DNA of 64,000 nt from Benincasa hispida (Eukaryota; Streptophyta; Magnoliopsida; Cucurbitales; Cucurbitaceae). Numbering within the stretch: position 1 is the first letter of the stretch; every line of letters starts with the position of its first letter. The stretch is taken from contig NC_052359.1 of assembly GCF_009727055.1 (NCBI RefSeq), positions 66,511,444-66,575,443 on the forward strand. Reading direction: 5' to 3'. A model generated the notes under the pieces. That model made no database searches and was not told where the DNA came from. It saw only the letters and a list, made by a program, of their open reading frames with translations. Shown here piece after piece: positions 11,866 to 23,941 of the stretch. The position numbers were made by a program, and so were the translations under genes.

Positions 11866-12530
11866 CTGATTTGGGAGTTGGGAACTCAGCTACACAAGAT
11901 GGAATTCACTCCTTCCCCGAAGCAGGGGCAAGTAGATAGATAGCTTTCTTAAGGGCTGATTCCAGGGTTTGAACGATGTGGCTTCACACACCTTCTTTAG
12001 GCCTGAGAGGTGTTCACACATAGTTGAACTATGTTGTATTGTTCATTAGAGGAATCAGTGGTACTTAAGGAGTGAGATGTAACTACAGGGGCAAAACAAT
12101 AAATTGGCCCAGCTATACTTACGAGCATCTGTGAAGGGTCATCATACTCATGATTGGTTATATCCGATGGACACAGAAATATATCTGTGGTAAAAAGAGT
12201 TCAGTTATTGGTCTTTAGTGGAATGCCTAACAGTTAACTGATGGTGGATCTTGTGGCTAAAGAGTTTAGTCAGCTATTCACGTACCATTGGAGCTTCGAG
12301 CCATATGTCCATTAGGTCCCCTGGGTAGCTTGGATAAAGTCGAGAATCAATGTTTGAGTCAGTTTGAAACGTTCAAATTGACAAGAGGGAGTTCGATTTT
12401 ATATGTTATAATTGGACTGATTAATTATATATGATATAATTGACTAAATGTATGAGATACATTATTTTGGAGGAAATTAGATATAAATAGGATTTATATC
12501 AAGTGGAGGAGAAATTACTATAGTAGATAT

Positions 12531-12535
12531 GTGAT
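12531..12535 (+). repeat. Gypsy-2 target site duplication, left copy
   Basis: GTGAT immediately precedes the LTR start TGTTCGC. The second copy is at 30964-30968. The uninterrupted sequence agtagatatgtgatatca can be seen, inverted, in the copia-4 LTR near 37599-37616, which confirms a 5-bp duplication. Confidence 0.9.
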
Positions 12536-14125
12536 TGTTCGCTTGCTATCGTGAGATGCTTTAGGAGTGTATAAAGTAAAACAGATTGGAAGAATAAAGT
12601 CTAAGTGTTGCGTTCTGCCTTGATACGTTTAAATGAATGCAACACGTTTGGACGTTAGTATTATGCATAAAAGGCACACAACTCCTTATAATACCGTTCA
12701 AGTTTTCCTAGATTAAACCCAAGTATAAATCTAATCTAGGTTCCTGGCAAGTCCAGGGTTGATCACAGGGATTCAGTTTCACTAACACAGATTATGCGTT
12801 GTCTTTGCAGTAGGAGGTTTTTCCTAAATAAATGTGAAAGGTGTATTATTTACACTAACATACTATGCCTGTGCAAGACAATACAAAAGAGTTGAGTGGA
12901 AAATGAAGGATCATGTGAAAATGGTATTTAAGTAGGTGGACGCATCGGTTAAAGAAAATTGCACACAACTGATGTAATGTGGATGAAATGGGATGGGTTG
13001 CTTATCTTTCTGTTCATGCGTTAGACATCATTCAACACTTCTCAATGCGAATAACATACAAGCCCATCTCTAGGGTGCATGCGTCTAACTTAGAATGCAA
13101 GAAACACCAGTAAGTCTATCTCTAGCTGTACTAGGCGTTCTGCTTAATGCGGCTTAGCTATTCTTTCGAACAACTAAATAAAGAAGCTTTCACCAAGTTG
13201 TTAAGTTGGTTTAGGCATTGGAACAGAATTATGCATGAAGTACTAATGCTTTCAACATAAATAGAAGATAAACAATAGCGAAAGTGATGATCAAATATAT
13301 GAATTTTATAAAGGATCAATGAGTCTTTACAAAGAACTATATTCAATCAAAATGAAATGAAAATGATATTAAGAGAGAAACTGAGTCAAGCCAAAGAATA
13401 CAATCTCTTGTAGTTCTTTGGCTCAATCTTGTTGTATACAATCACTTTAAAGAGCCGAGGATAGAGTATCTTTCTCAAGAGTAACTTTCTCCACTCCCTA
13501 GTCAGCGATGGTGGTGGTTCTCAGCTCCTTCGATCGTCTTACACCTCGACACGGCTTGTACAAACTAAAACTAAGTCTGCAAATTTACAGAAAGTATGGA
13601 GCTTCTAAATGTCTGAACTGTTAATTCTGGAGGGTCTTCAAGTATTTATAGGCGTTGGTCTCTTCCACTTGGAGGATGGGCTGCATTTAAGTCCATGCCC
13701 TGGTCAGCATTAAATTCCATGTCCTAGTTGGCCGCCTGACCTTTGGAAGCTTTTCAGATGCCGCTTGCTGCTAGAAGCTTTTCAGACACTGCCTGTTGCA
13801 GGTGCCCATTCTTGCAAGTGGTGATGTGACACAATCAGCCCAGAGTAACGAATCTTCTATGCGTTGAATTCCCTCCGACGCATGGCTCATGCGTTAGCAC
13901 GTTTCCTGCAACACTTGTCTAATGTGTTATTGTCAGTTCTTGCGTTGAAATCCTGCAAAGTAGTGCGTTAGTGCCGTGATTTTTTTAGTGATAAAACTTC
14001 TTTTACATGAAATTGCTATTGTTTCAGTAAATCCATGCGTTTCTATTAAAAATGAGATTTTATCATTAAAAACCCTAATGTTCTAACTTAAGAGCAAGGA
14101 TAACTTGTATTTTTACAAGTTATCA
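12536..14125 (-). repeat. Gypsy-2 3' LTR
   Basis: 1590 bp with TG...CA ends (TGTTCGCTTGC...TTATCA). It aligns over its whole length with 29369-30963. By eye the divergence is mainly transitions, concentrated near the left end and at CpG sites. There is no coding content; short ORFs inside it occur identically in the other LTR and are not genes. Confidence 0.93.
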
Positions 14126-14145
14126 ACCACCCCCAAATTTGAACA
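14126..14145 (-). other. Gypsy-2 polypurine tract
   Basis: On the minus strand, aaatttgggggtggt precedes the LTR start TGATAACTTG. A G-rich purine run next to the LTR is the expected plus-strand primer and confirms the minus orientation. Confidence 0.8.
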
Positions 14146-15241
14146 ATGCTTGTCCTCAAGCATTCTAAAATAATTTTTCGCTATCTCCTTTGCCTTAGAT
14201 GTGCAAATTTCACCTCTCATCATATTAATCTCAAAGCTAAAATAAGAGTTGGGAAAATATAACTTAGATTGACGCTTTTCTTAAAAGGACTAATATTTAG
14301 TTTCCGATGCGGCAGGCTTCTCATCGCAACTCCTTTCATTTCTCAAAACATTTCAATCTTTTCTAAACCAACAATGTGTTAGATGTTATTTCTTTTGAAA
14401 AACAAATGCTGGATAAAAAGAAAACGATTGTGTACTTGTTTACCCATGCATTGCTCCAGGTATCCCACTTTCGTTCTGGCTTGCCGCCACGGGTGTCATA
14501 CGAGCATCCAACTACGGGTGAGGACCCTTTACAACTAAACTCATATCTAATATTCAATCCTTTTTCAAAGTATAGTTTTTTTTTTCAGACTAGATAGAGG
14601 ATTTTTATGGGACGCATTGATCTAGGATACTTAACTTCCTTTTGGCTTACCCCAACGGGTGTCATGCGGCCATCCAACTACGGCTAAGTGCCTGTTCCAA
14701 TTAAGCTCATGTCATTTGAAATTTCTTTCTTTTGAAGTAATGACAGAGAAACTGCGTTCAAAATTCTTCTTATTTTGTTTCGCTTTTTCTTTATGATGTA
14801 TACATTGACGCATCTATGCTCGGATTTATTTCATCCCCAAATTTGGAGATGAGCTATATCCTCATTGCTAAAAGAGAAACAAAGTTTTAAAAGGCTTTGA
14901 GAAATTGAAAAGAGTTTAAGACTTCAAGCTTTCATGCGTTAGAAAGTAAACTCAATCTTTTTAAGAGAAGTTCAAGCCTTTTTGTCTATTTTCCTAACAC
15001 CTATCTTATGCTTATGAGTTCATATAGTTGATATCATTGAGGTTAAGTTAAGCACAAGACTTAGAAAATAATCAAAGAATAAAAAGAAAGTATGCTAAGG
15101 ACAAACGCAAGGATCAAAGTGATAATAACTTCTCATTCATTTTTTCATATTTTAACACATATTGCATAAATACAGCAAAAAGATGCAAAAGGAAAATTAA
15201 ACCAACATTACAAAATAATTTTAATCCAATACCCCAAGGTT
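14146..15241 (-). other. Gypsy-2 3' non-coding region
   Basis: About 1.1 kb between the env-position ORF and the polypurine tract. I see no sustained reading frame. It contains two imperfect copies of a roughly 75-bp unit: one at about 14478-14552 and one at about 14643-14714. Both have the blocks acgggtgtcat and catccaactacgg and end in a taa-ctcat block. The rest is AT-rich. Confidence 0.6.
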
Positions 15242-17750
15242 CTACTGTGTTGGTGCATCATCTCTGTGTTCTTCTTTGGGGTTCTCATCCATGAAGCACA
15301 AGGGATTTCTGAGATGGGTTGGTAACGGAGGCAAGGCAAACATACCCACCAAGACCTGATTGATATACTGCGTTGTGTAGACAGATTGGTCTTGCATGCG
15401 TCTTGTCTGTTGCCTCAAGTAATCCCTTAATACCCGATTTTGTTGTTGAAGATCTTCAATTGATGCGGCCAACGGTCGGAGTTGATCACTGATGAATGTT
15501 TTCAACTCCTCCAAGTCTATGCTGCGTTGGGTTACTGGTTCTTCTTGTCCAACTGGGTCTTCAAATGCTACTGTGTTACTGGACCCTAACCCAGTTGGCT
15601 CAAAGATCACTGGAGGTGGCACAAAATTTTGGATTGGACTTTGTTGGGGCGAAGGAATGGAGTGAGGGAGGTTCTGATCTATGAATATGAGTTCTTGATA
15701 CGTCTGCTCAGGATTCGCTTCTAGCTGGGCTATTGGTGAGTCATGGAAAAATTCAAGTGTAAGCTGCACTTCTTCAGCCAAAGCTTCTGGCTCAGCTTCA
15801 CATTCTTCATTCTCTGAAGCTTCATCGTTGTGTTCAACTACCATGACGCGTCTTCTCTTGGGGTGCATTTTGTTGGTCGAGGTCTACATGCCACTTCTTT
15901 GGCAGGTAAGGCTGGTTGATGTTGTGATCCTCGAAGGAGATGCCTTACTGCCTTTATGTCTATCAGATCATCGACTTCTTCATATTCATCCCCCAGAGGG
16001 ATGCCCCCACGTTCACATAATGCGCAGATCAGCCACAGAAAATATAGTTGCCCTCGAGGCTTGTTCTTTATGGCCTTAATCTAGTCCCGTATAATCCTCC
16101 CAATATCCAACGGGATGCATTGCATTATGCAGTAAGTTGCCAGGATGCGTTCTCTGGATAACATTTAATCATGCATTGTAGGCATGATGCTGCGTTTGAT
16201 TAAATAATACCACATGTTAGCATCTGGGTTCAGATTCCTGGAAGCAAGTATCTTTGATCCATTCCTTGATGTCCGCCACTTACTTCTAGGTTTGGCCACT
16301 GTCTTCAACGCATCTTCCAATTGGCCAGGCGTTGGTTACTCTAAGATGCGGTTTCCTTCTACGTCAGGATTACTATTCAAGTTGAACACTTCATTTATCT
16401 TAACTGCCGAGAAGTGCACTAACACCCCTTCCACGAAGGCAATGTTCTTTTTCATGTCGAATTCGCTGTTGTAGAACGCGTGGACAAGGTTGGGCTAGAT
16501 GCGATCGTGCCCAATGCAGAATTGATTCCACGCTAGTGCATTGATGGTTTTCGTGATATAGACTGGCAATGGGTGGCATTCAGGGAAGAAGCCTTTCTCT
16601 ACTAATATACCATTAAACTGACGCTTCCTTCCTGTGGTTCTCTTAGGTAACACCTCCGTTACCTTGCGTTTCCCTGCCTCGTGTTCTCTCACCTCTTTAG
16701 CCAACTCTCTTAACTCATTCTCCAACCCCTTTTGGAGATTGATTTTCCTTCGCCCTTGTCTCACGGGCGCATATTCTTCTAATTCATTTTCCAATGCGTT
16801 GTGCCCTTTTTTACGCGTTGCACCCTCAGGTCTGGGTGCAATTTCTTCTTCTTCTTCTTCTTCTTCTTCTTCCTCCAGTATCAACCTTCTCATTCTTGAT
16901 ACTCTCTTTGATTTTATAGGCCCTTCATCCGTGTCAGATGGGTGTAGCCATGACGCATCGGGGCCAACTCTCCTTTCTCTTCTTTCTTCTCTTCCTTCAT
17001 TCTCTTCTCTTTCTTCATTTTCCATCTCTTCTTCTAGCATCGCTGCATATCTTTTTGTTTCATCCAACTCGAGTGATGCGTTTAGTGGATCTGAACGCAT
17101 CACTTAAGTTGCTTCTTGCTCTTGGTTGAGTGATGCAAGAATAGCTCAAAATACTTGCTCTTCATCACATCTTGCTAACTCTGCCAAGTCTTCAAGGTTA
17201 TGCTCTGACGCAGGACTGTCAGAGGCTGGGATAGATGGAATGACTGGTGGGGTGCCCACAAGGGTGTGAGGCATCCCCGGAGAGGATATTAGGATGGGTG
17301 AAGGTGATAGCTGGTTAGACGTGTCTGATTCCACCGGGTAAATTATGGCTAAGGGTTCAATGGATAGAAAGGGAGGTGGATGCACCACTGGAGATGGTGC
17401 GATATGGGCATAAGTAGGAAGGGGTTCATGCGTTGCACCCACCAAGGTTTTGTTTAGGATCAATGATGGTGGGGCAGGCTTGGTATAAGGTTTGGATGCA
17501 GGCATATATGACAGACGCGACCTGGTCTTGACTGGTGTCTTTACCTTTGGTTTAAGGGCGGACTTGGGTTTTTGTGAGGTTTTAGCCCTAGGCAGAGAAG
17601 TTTTGGCCAAAGGGTTTACAGGTTTCTTGGAACTCTTGGCTAAAGCTTTCATGGAGGTGGAAGAAGGTGTAGGGGCAGCCAAACACTGAGCAGAGGTAGC
17701 GCCACCGTAAGAGGCTTTTGATTGGGTAAGGGCGGAGGTTGATTTCCTAT
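15242..17750 (-). pseudogene. Gypsy-2 env-position ORF, putative plant transposon protein type
   Basis: A long minus-strand reading frame downstream of pol. The N-terminal part (17146-17682) is rich in Lys, Pro and Ser. Next comes an acidic region with a GAA-repeat poly-Glu run (about 16847-16874). A conserved-looking globular part follows (about 16640-15900) with GFFPECHPLPVYIT, ALAWNQFCIGHDRI, FYNSEFDMKKNIAFVEGVLV and IKAIKNKPRGQLYFLWLICA. It ends in a Gln- and Glu-rich tail with a possible coiled-coil (15242-15868). The W-FC / FY / VRG-like layout resembles the domain annotated as putative plant transposon protein in Athila/Cyclops elements; this is from memory of the family, not a search. 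At least four in-frame stops interrupt it between 16500 and 16080, and a frameshift lies near 15850. The N-terminus runs into the artefact region, so the true start is not visible. Confidence 0.65.
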
Positions 17751-20700
17751 TTTTTTTGAAATTTTTCCCCTAGGGCCTAGGTTTTTGGTGGAAAAACTCG
17801 AAAATTTGAAGAGGAGGAGAAAGGAAACCTTTATCGGCCGAATTCCGTTTTGCCCTTAGGCCCCTCGTTAGCTTTTTTGGGGGGGTTCCCTGAGAATCTG
17901 AGCCCCAGAAAACAACATTGGGGGTTTCATCGAAAGGAAAATAAACTGGAGCAAAAAGAAAGGAAAAAATGGGAGGTTTTGGTGGGATCTTGAGGTTCTA
18001 AGGGTTTTTTCCCCTGGAAGAATGGGAAGGTTTTCGTAGGCGTTTAACTGAAAGGAAGAAAAAGAAAGAAAACGGTTTTTTTTGGTTCAAGTGAGGGGTT
18101 TTATTTGGGGGTAAGGGGAGAGGAAAAAAAATGATCGTGGCCTGACCAAATTCAAAAGGCAAGCCCTGCCCATTAAAATAGTAAAAGTGGGAAAGGGTCC
18201 CGCTCTTCCGTTTTAAGACCAACACTTCGAGTGGGGGTTTATTGTGTTTTCGAGAAAACGCGTTCCCTTCACTTCCCCCTTGCGTCCCACCTAACCGCAT
18301 TCCCAAGTGGTTTTTTTCAATTTATAAATTATACACAACTTTTCCAAAAGAAAAAACAATCAAATTTCCCCCTTAAAAATTTTTTTTGTAAAGGAAAAAA
18401 AAACAATCCACAAACTTTAAAAACCTTTAAAAATATTCTAAAACTAACAAATTTCAACATAACTTAAAATAAAGAAATGCAAAAAAGAAATAAAGGGTTT
18501 TTAAAGAAAGAGGCCCCGTCCCCCTGGAAAGGATGTTTGGGGCGTTACAACCCGCAAAAGAAGAAAAAATGCCCCCTCCGAATGGGTGGAAGCTTCAAAC
18601 TTGTCCCCCACCTCGCGTAAGTGCAAGAAGGATGGAAACCTTTTGGGCGTTCCCCCCCAGACTTGTCTTTTTTCAAGTTATAGCTTTTAAACCTTTTGGC
18701 CGTTTACTTTGAACGCATAGCCAAAGTGCCAAATCTTCTCGCATTAAAATTTCCACATAAAAACAGTAAGGGGAAAGATCGTTTTTTTATAATTAAAATA
18801 AAAGGGCCCCGGACCATTCCCTAGATTTCAATTTCCCTGGATAAAAACAGACGTAAAGTGTGAAGTTTTGAAAAACCAAAATAAAAACTTTTCTGACCAA
18901 CAGAACAAGTACCTTCCTTTTTGCTGATCCGGTTGTCCCTAGCCAAAAATGCCTTTAAATCTTTTTTTCCCCTTTGTAGAATCTTGGTTTGGTTTTTTTC
19001 ATATGCAATTCCTTTCGCACATTTGCTTTCGAGATCATTTGGAAGCTTTTGAAGCCTTGGGCCGTTGAACACCCCTTCCCGCATCTGGATTTTTCCCCAT
19101 GGTCCCACTTCCCTTTACTTGCCTTAAAATGTCCCCTTTATGCCCCCTTCCCAAACCTCTAAACAAGGAAGATGACCAATCCCCCTTTTTTAACCAAAAA
19201 TACAAAAGTTTGGAAAAGTAAGGGAGACAAAATACCCTTATTATGGCGTTTTGGTATGGCCAGTCCCCTGTAGGCCCAGAGTGGCCTTTCAATCCAGCCC
19301 CTTTGGCGCCCAAATCCCTTTTCCCGCGTTCTGCCCCTTAAAAATTTTTTTTTCCAAATTTGGGAAATTTTTGGAAAATTTCTCGATTTTGAAAATTCTG
19401 CACTGGCCCCGTTATTGTCCCCCTGAAGAAGGTGGTTTTAAGGGCGGTAAGCAAAAAATCCTTTTGGTCCTGAAACTTAAATTAATTTGCCAAAATAATT
19501 TTTTGAAAACGATAAATGATTGGGAAATAAAAATGCCGTACCTGTTCCCATCCACTTATCCCCAAGAAGCTTTCTCCCGGGCATTCCATAGCGCGGTGTG
19601 AAAAATATTCCCTGAAATAAAGAAAATTTTAGATTACAAAGTAGATTGCGTCCGTTTTCCCTGAGCAAAAGGGCCTACTCCTCTAACCCCACTTTTAGAT
19701 ACTTATCTTACCCAAAGCCCCAACAGGAATAATATTAACTGCCACCAAGACAGAGGGAATGGGGCCCATAAAATCTATTATTCCCCAGAACATTAAAAGC
19801 CATTCCCCACTTTCAAAGAAATATTATTCCAAGGCCATTGGTGTTCCCCCATTTGAAAGAAAATATTCCCCCTTGTGTGGTTGGCAAGGGGGTTTCCCGC
19901 AAATTTTTTTTTGAACAAACCTCTCCCGATGGCAATTCCTTTAAAAAGTGGGTTTCCCCAAAAGTTAAAAAACCAACATTGAAAAGGACTTTTTTCCCGC
20001 CGTGGTTCCTTTTTGCCCCCACCCAAAAATGCCCCCAACCATGAGGAAGAATTATGACCACTACGCCTAGATGCCAATTGGTTTGTTTTCTTCCTCCCCT
20101 AACTGAGATTCCCCCATGACCGCCAGTTATAAAGAAGGTCTGAAGCCTTGTTGTTATAGAAAAAACATTTTGTTTTCCCAAGAAAATTAACTTACTATCA
20201 ATGGATTTAGCCCCCCGTTTTTTCTTCCTGCTGGGAAATTGAAAAGTTTCAGGGGAACTTGCTGGGGTGGTCCCCCCCAAGTAATTAACTATATCAGCAT
20301 ATCAGGTTCCCGCCTTCCAATTTTTTTTAAAACAGGCCCTTCTCCAATCCAGGGGGAATTGCCAATCCCCCTTGAATGTCCCGTTTTTTTTTCTGGAACT
20401 TTGCATTTTTTCTTTGATTTTCAAAAGCCTGGACAAGGTTGGGGTACCAGCCACCTGATTTTTCTTTCCCCCCTTTTCTGTCTCGGATCGTCAATTGGGG
20501 TCAAAAATTCCTTTTGTAGTAATAGAACCATCCTTAAAATCGGTCCTTCGACCTTTGCAAATTCCTTCCCTTGCTTAAACCAGGAAACTTGAAAAAATAG
20601 CTTGAGTGGTTTTAGGTGGTTATTTGGGTTGGAATGCCACCAAGGTAAAAGTAAGAATGGATTTTTTTCAAAATACCCGAATACTACAAGCCAACATCTT

Positions 20701-23366
20701 CCTTTCTTTCCAAGTGTTTTGTTTTTTATAGTTTGGTTCCCTAAGAGTCCGTTTTATGTTTTTTTTGAGAACCCGTGTTTTAAAAGAAGATGGAGAAATG
20801 TAATTCAAGTTTCCCCCCTCTTTTCTTTCCCTAAAACCATAGTTTTTTCCCACCCGCGACAATTACATCCCGCGTCACACATAAGAGAACAACCTGGCAA
20901 TCCCCCGTCCGGGTTGGCTATTCAACTGGGGCCCTTATTTTGTTTCCAACGACTTGGCATAATTCCCCAAAGGTTTTTTCGAAACGTGTCCAAATGCCCA
21001 GTTTCGTTTAAACCCATAGGGTCCCCTCGGTTTGGCTCTAAATTATGCCCCGCTTCAAGGTTCCCCCCGGTTGCCAATCCTGAAAAGAAAAAAATCAAAA
21101 AAAGCCTTCTTTGGACGAACCAATCTATAGGAAGCCCCAACCCAATGTCCTAAGAAAAAACTTCCCTTAAAATGTTTTTGACCATCGTTGGTGGTGGAAA
21201 AGTTTTTTTGCTTATTACATCAAAAATCTTGGCTCCCATCCCACCCTTTCCCAAGCCCAAGCCCTTGGATACCTTTTAAATGCCCAAAACCAATTCCCCT
21301 TTCCTGCCACCATGAAAAGGTGAACATTTTTTCCCCAAATTCAGTAAACCTAAGTTTGGTTTTTTTCCTTGCCACCTGAGCGAGGACCGGACCTTCTGTT
21401 TATCCCAGCCATCGGGATGGAATTAGTCTCCAAAGACTGAAAAATGTCCCATGAAGGACAATCCCCACGGTCCCTTCTCCAGGGAAGTTCCCCCAGAGAA
21501 AAAATGGGCTATCATACAAAAAGCGTTGGAAATGTCCCCCTAAAAGTGGCGTGCAATTAGCCCCCAAAAAGGCCAATAACGTCTAAAGGCGAATAAAGGG
21601 TCCAAAGGTACCAAGTGGAAAACGGTGGTTTCCTTTCCTCATTTTGAAAATCTTCCAAGATATCTATTAAAAATTCTGGTTTGTAACAAAGAATAACCAT
21701 CGAAGAAAAACAAATAAACCTCTTTTACCCCTGCAAGTCTTTTCAAGCCATCCATTTGAAATTCGACTGAAAGGAAAAGAAAGAAAAAGGGGGGGGTTCC
21801 CTTTTTATAGTATTGTTGCCGTTGAAAGTTTCCGAATAATCCAATACAAATCCCGCTAGCACCCTTTGACAGTTTTCTTGAAGGAATGAGTTTCCAATTT
21901 GGTACTTATTTAACTAATCAACGTCCGTTCCCTCCCTTTCCTTGGGGAACAACAATTGGGGAACTAGGACCTAAACCCCACTGCTGTCTAAAAATATCGG
22001 ATTAAAAAATAAAACTCCCCCCCTGCGTCCCCCCAACCCAATTTCAAGAAATTTTCACCCCCTTTTTTTCCCCACCTAATTTTTGGTGAATACAATAAGG
22101 ATGGACTTTATTCCACCCGAATATCTTGCAAGCGTCCCCCACCCTAATTGGCGCATTTTTAATGTTTTCTTCAACCATCTGCAAAGAGTGGGAAATCTTC
22201 AATTAAGGCTTTTTTTGAGTTTTTAGCGGAAAATGAAAATAACAGGCAATTGTTTATGATTCCCCCAAGAAAAGTTTGGTTAATTTTTTCAAAATTGTTT
22301 CCCCCCGGAGGTAACTGTTTTTAATTTCGAGGGTTCAGGTGGGTTGTTTCGAGTGAAGGTACAAACGTTGGTTTTTGGTCTGCTTTTCACTGTTAATTCA
22401 GACTTGGCGGCTCGGATTCCTTTCGAAGTTTTCCCCTCCCCTAACGCGAGAAAAACTACAACAATACTTCCGAGTTTCTCCTTTCTTTACAGTACCAAAT
22501 TCAAATTAATTATTAAGCTACCATCATCATTGCCCCTTAGGAAATTTTAAATGCAATTGAACCAACATTTTTAAAAATTTCCCCTCTTCCCATTATCCAA
22601 CGCGCCAAAATTAGTTTTAGCCTCACCTTTTAAAAAAATCACGTCATCCAGCTTTTCCCCAGTTAAAGCCCAAGAAAGGCGCCCAAGGAAGAAATTGGAA
22701 CCTCCCCCCTATCTTGCTTCATAATCAGAAATAATGGAAGTCTGCCTTGGAAATAAATGAAAAAAGAATTGTCCCAACTTTCCACCCAAACACACTCAAT
22801 CTTTTCCCTTTCCAATACTTTAAATTTTTGTTCCCCCCCTGTCCCTACGAGGTTTGGAGGGGTTGACCAGGAAAGTTAGGTTGGTTCCCTCCCGGCCAAA
22901 TCCCTCAATTTTTCTTTTTAAAAAACCTGAAAAGGGGCAATAGATTGAAATGTTCGTCCCTAAGTTCCGCGACAACCGCAATGACCCACATCACCTAAAT
23001 CCTCCAATTGGGGAAATAAAGGAACTGTGGGAAGCCCTCCCGGGTTCCTAATCTTTTACTTTTTGTGGTAGCCCCTTTATTGCTTAAACTACGTTTGTTT
23101 TGGCATTCTTTTCGTTAAAAATGCTAATTTCCTATCTTTCCCCCTCAAATGAACTTGTTTCTCTTTTTTCCAACATTAAAATGTTTCTTTACAAAATTCC
23201 CAACAGTATGTTGGCACTGCTTTCCAAAGCCTTCTCATGAGTGGGGAAATGGTTGGATGTTTGCAGCCCTTACCTTTAGGACTTCGAGAAGCCGGCTTTG
23301 AACTGATGGTTTCTCAATTCATCTTCATCAGAACACCTGGGGGGAATGGTCCCATTTCAGAAGGCA
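17751..23366. other. Error-rich duplicate of gypsy-2 pol, probable assembly artefact
   Basis: From about 17835 to 23366 the sequence follows 23392-27591 block by block in the same order and orientation, but with frequent inserted bases and stretched homopolymers. For example, gttctgagaatctgagcc at 23420-23437 appears near 17886 with extra bases, and cttcatcagacacctgggg at 27554 appears near 23323 with an extra A and extra Gs. About 5.53 kb represents 4.20 kb. The only new sequence is about 80 bp at the left (17751-17834). No reading frame survives. This is the profile of uncorrected long-read sequence used to extend into a gap, not of natural decay. ORFs here should not be annotated. Confidence 0.9.
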
Positions 23367-23391
23367 NNNNNNNNNNNNNNNNNNNNNNNNN
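23367..23391. other. Assembly gap, exactly 25 N
   Basis: Twenty-five undetermined bases separate the noisy copy from the clean one. A fixed 25-N spacer is used by some long-read gap fillers when an over-extended gap cannot be closed. The sequence on both sides supports that reading, since the left flank ends where the clean copy is at about 27591. Confidence 0.95.
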
Positions 23392-23941
23392 CGGCGAATC
23401 GTTGCCTAGGCTGTAGCTTTGGTTCTGAGAATCTGAGCCAGACAACATTGTTCATCGAAGATACTGAGCAAGAAAGGAAAATGGAGGTTTGGTGGATCTG
23501 AGGTTCTAGGGTTTCTGAAGAAATGGAGGTTCGTAGGCGTACTGAAGGAGAAGAAGAAACGGTTTGGTTCAAGTGAGGTTTTTGTAGGGGGAGAGGATGA
23601 TCGTGGCTGACATCAGGCACCCTGCAATTAATGTAAAGTGGAAGGGTCGCCTCGTTTAGCCAAAACACTCGAGTGTTTTGTGTTTTCGAGACGCGTCCCT
23701 TCAACTTCCCCCTGGTCTAACGCATCCAATGTTTCAATTTTAATTATACACAACTTTTTCAAAAGAAAAACAATCAAATTTCTAAATTTTGTAAAGGAAA
23801 AACAATCAACTTAAAACCTTTAAATATCTAAACTAACAAATTCAAACATAACTTAAAATACAGAATGCAAAAGAATAAGGTTAAGAGAGGCGTCCCTGGA
23901 AGATGTGGCGTTACAACCGCAGAGATGCCTCGATGTGAGCT
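23392..23941 (-). other. Gypsy-2 pol to env-position spacer
   Basis: About 550 bp between the pol stop and the env-position ORF. A minus-strand frame of about 100 codons (23392-23700) has no recognisable motif and may be leader or decayed coding sequence. 23700-23880 is AT-rich. I see no defined gene. Confidence 0.5.

Larger units (their letters stand above)
11361..12535 (+). repeat. Copia-2 5' LTR, left part
   Basis: Starts TGTTGGGGTTAATGCCC, matching LTR starts at 2926 and 36343. Compared with the 3' LTR it lacks about 80 bp after taaaatccct and carries a short tandem duplication of gatataggaggg near 11526-11550. A 10-N gap lies inside (11856-11865). It ends at the GTGAT duplicated on gypsy-2 insertion. 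Confidence 0.88.

Noticed and set aside
16634..17107. Ser- and Leu-rich plus-strand ORF of 157 codons
   Set aside because: It is the antisense shadow of the acidic, GAA-rich part of the gypsy-2 env-position ORF; the poly-Ser run is the complement of the poly-Glu codons.
19035..20592. Several ORFs of 90-155 codons in both orientations
   Set aside because: They lie in the error-rich duplicate of gypsy-2 pol; inserted bases create chance frames with no family motif.
20602..21153. 183-codon plus-strand ORF
   Set aside because: It also lies in the noisy duplicate and is antisense to the RT region; composition and lack of motifs fit chance.
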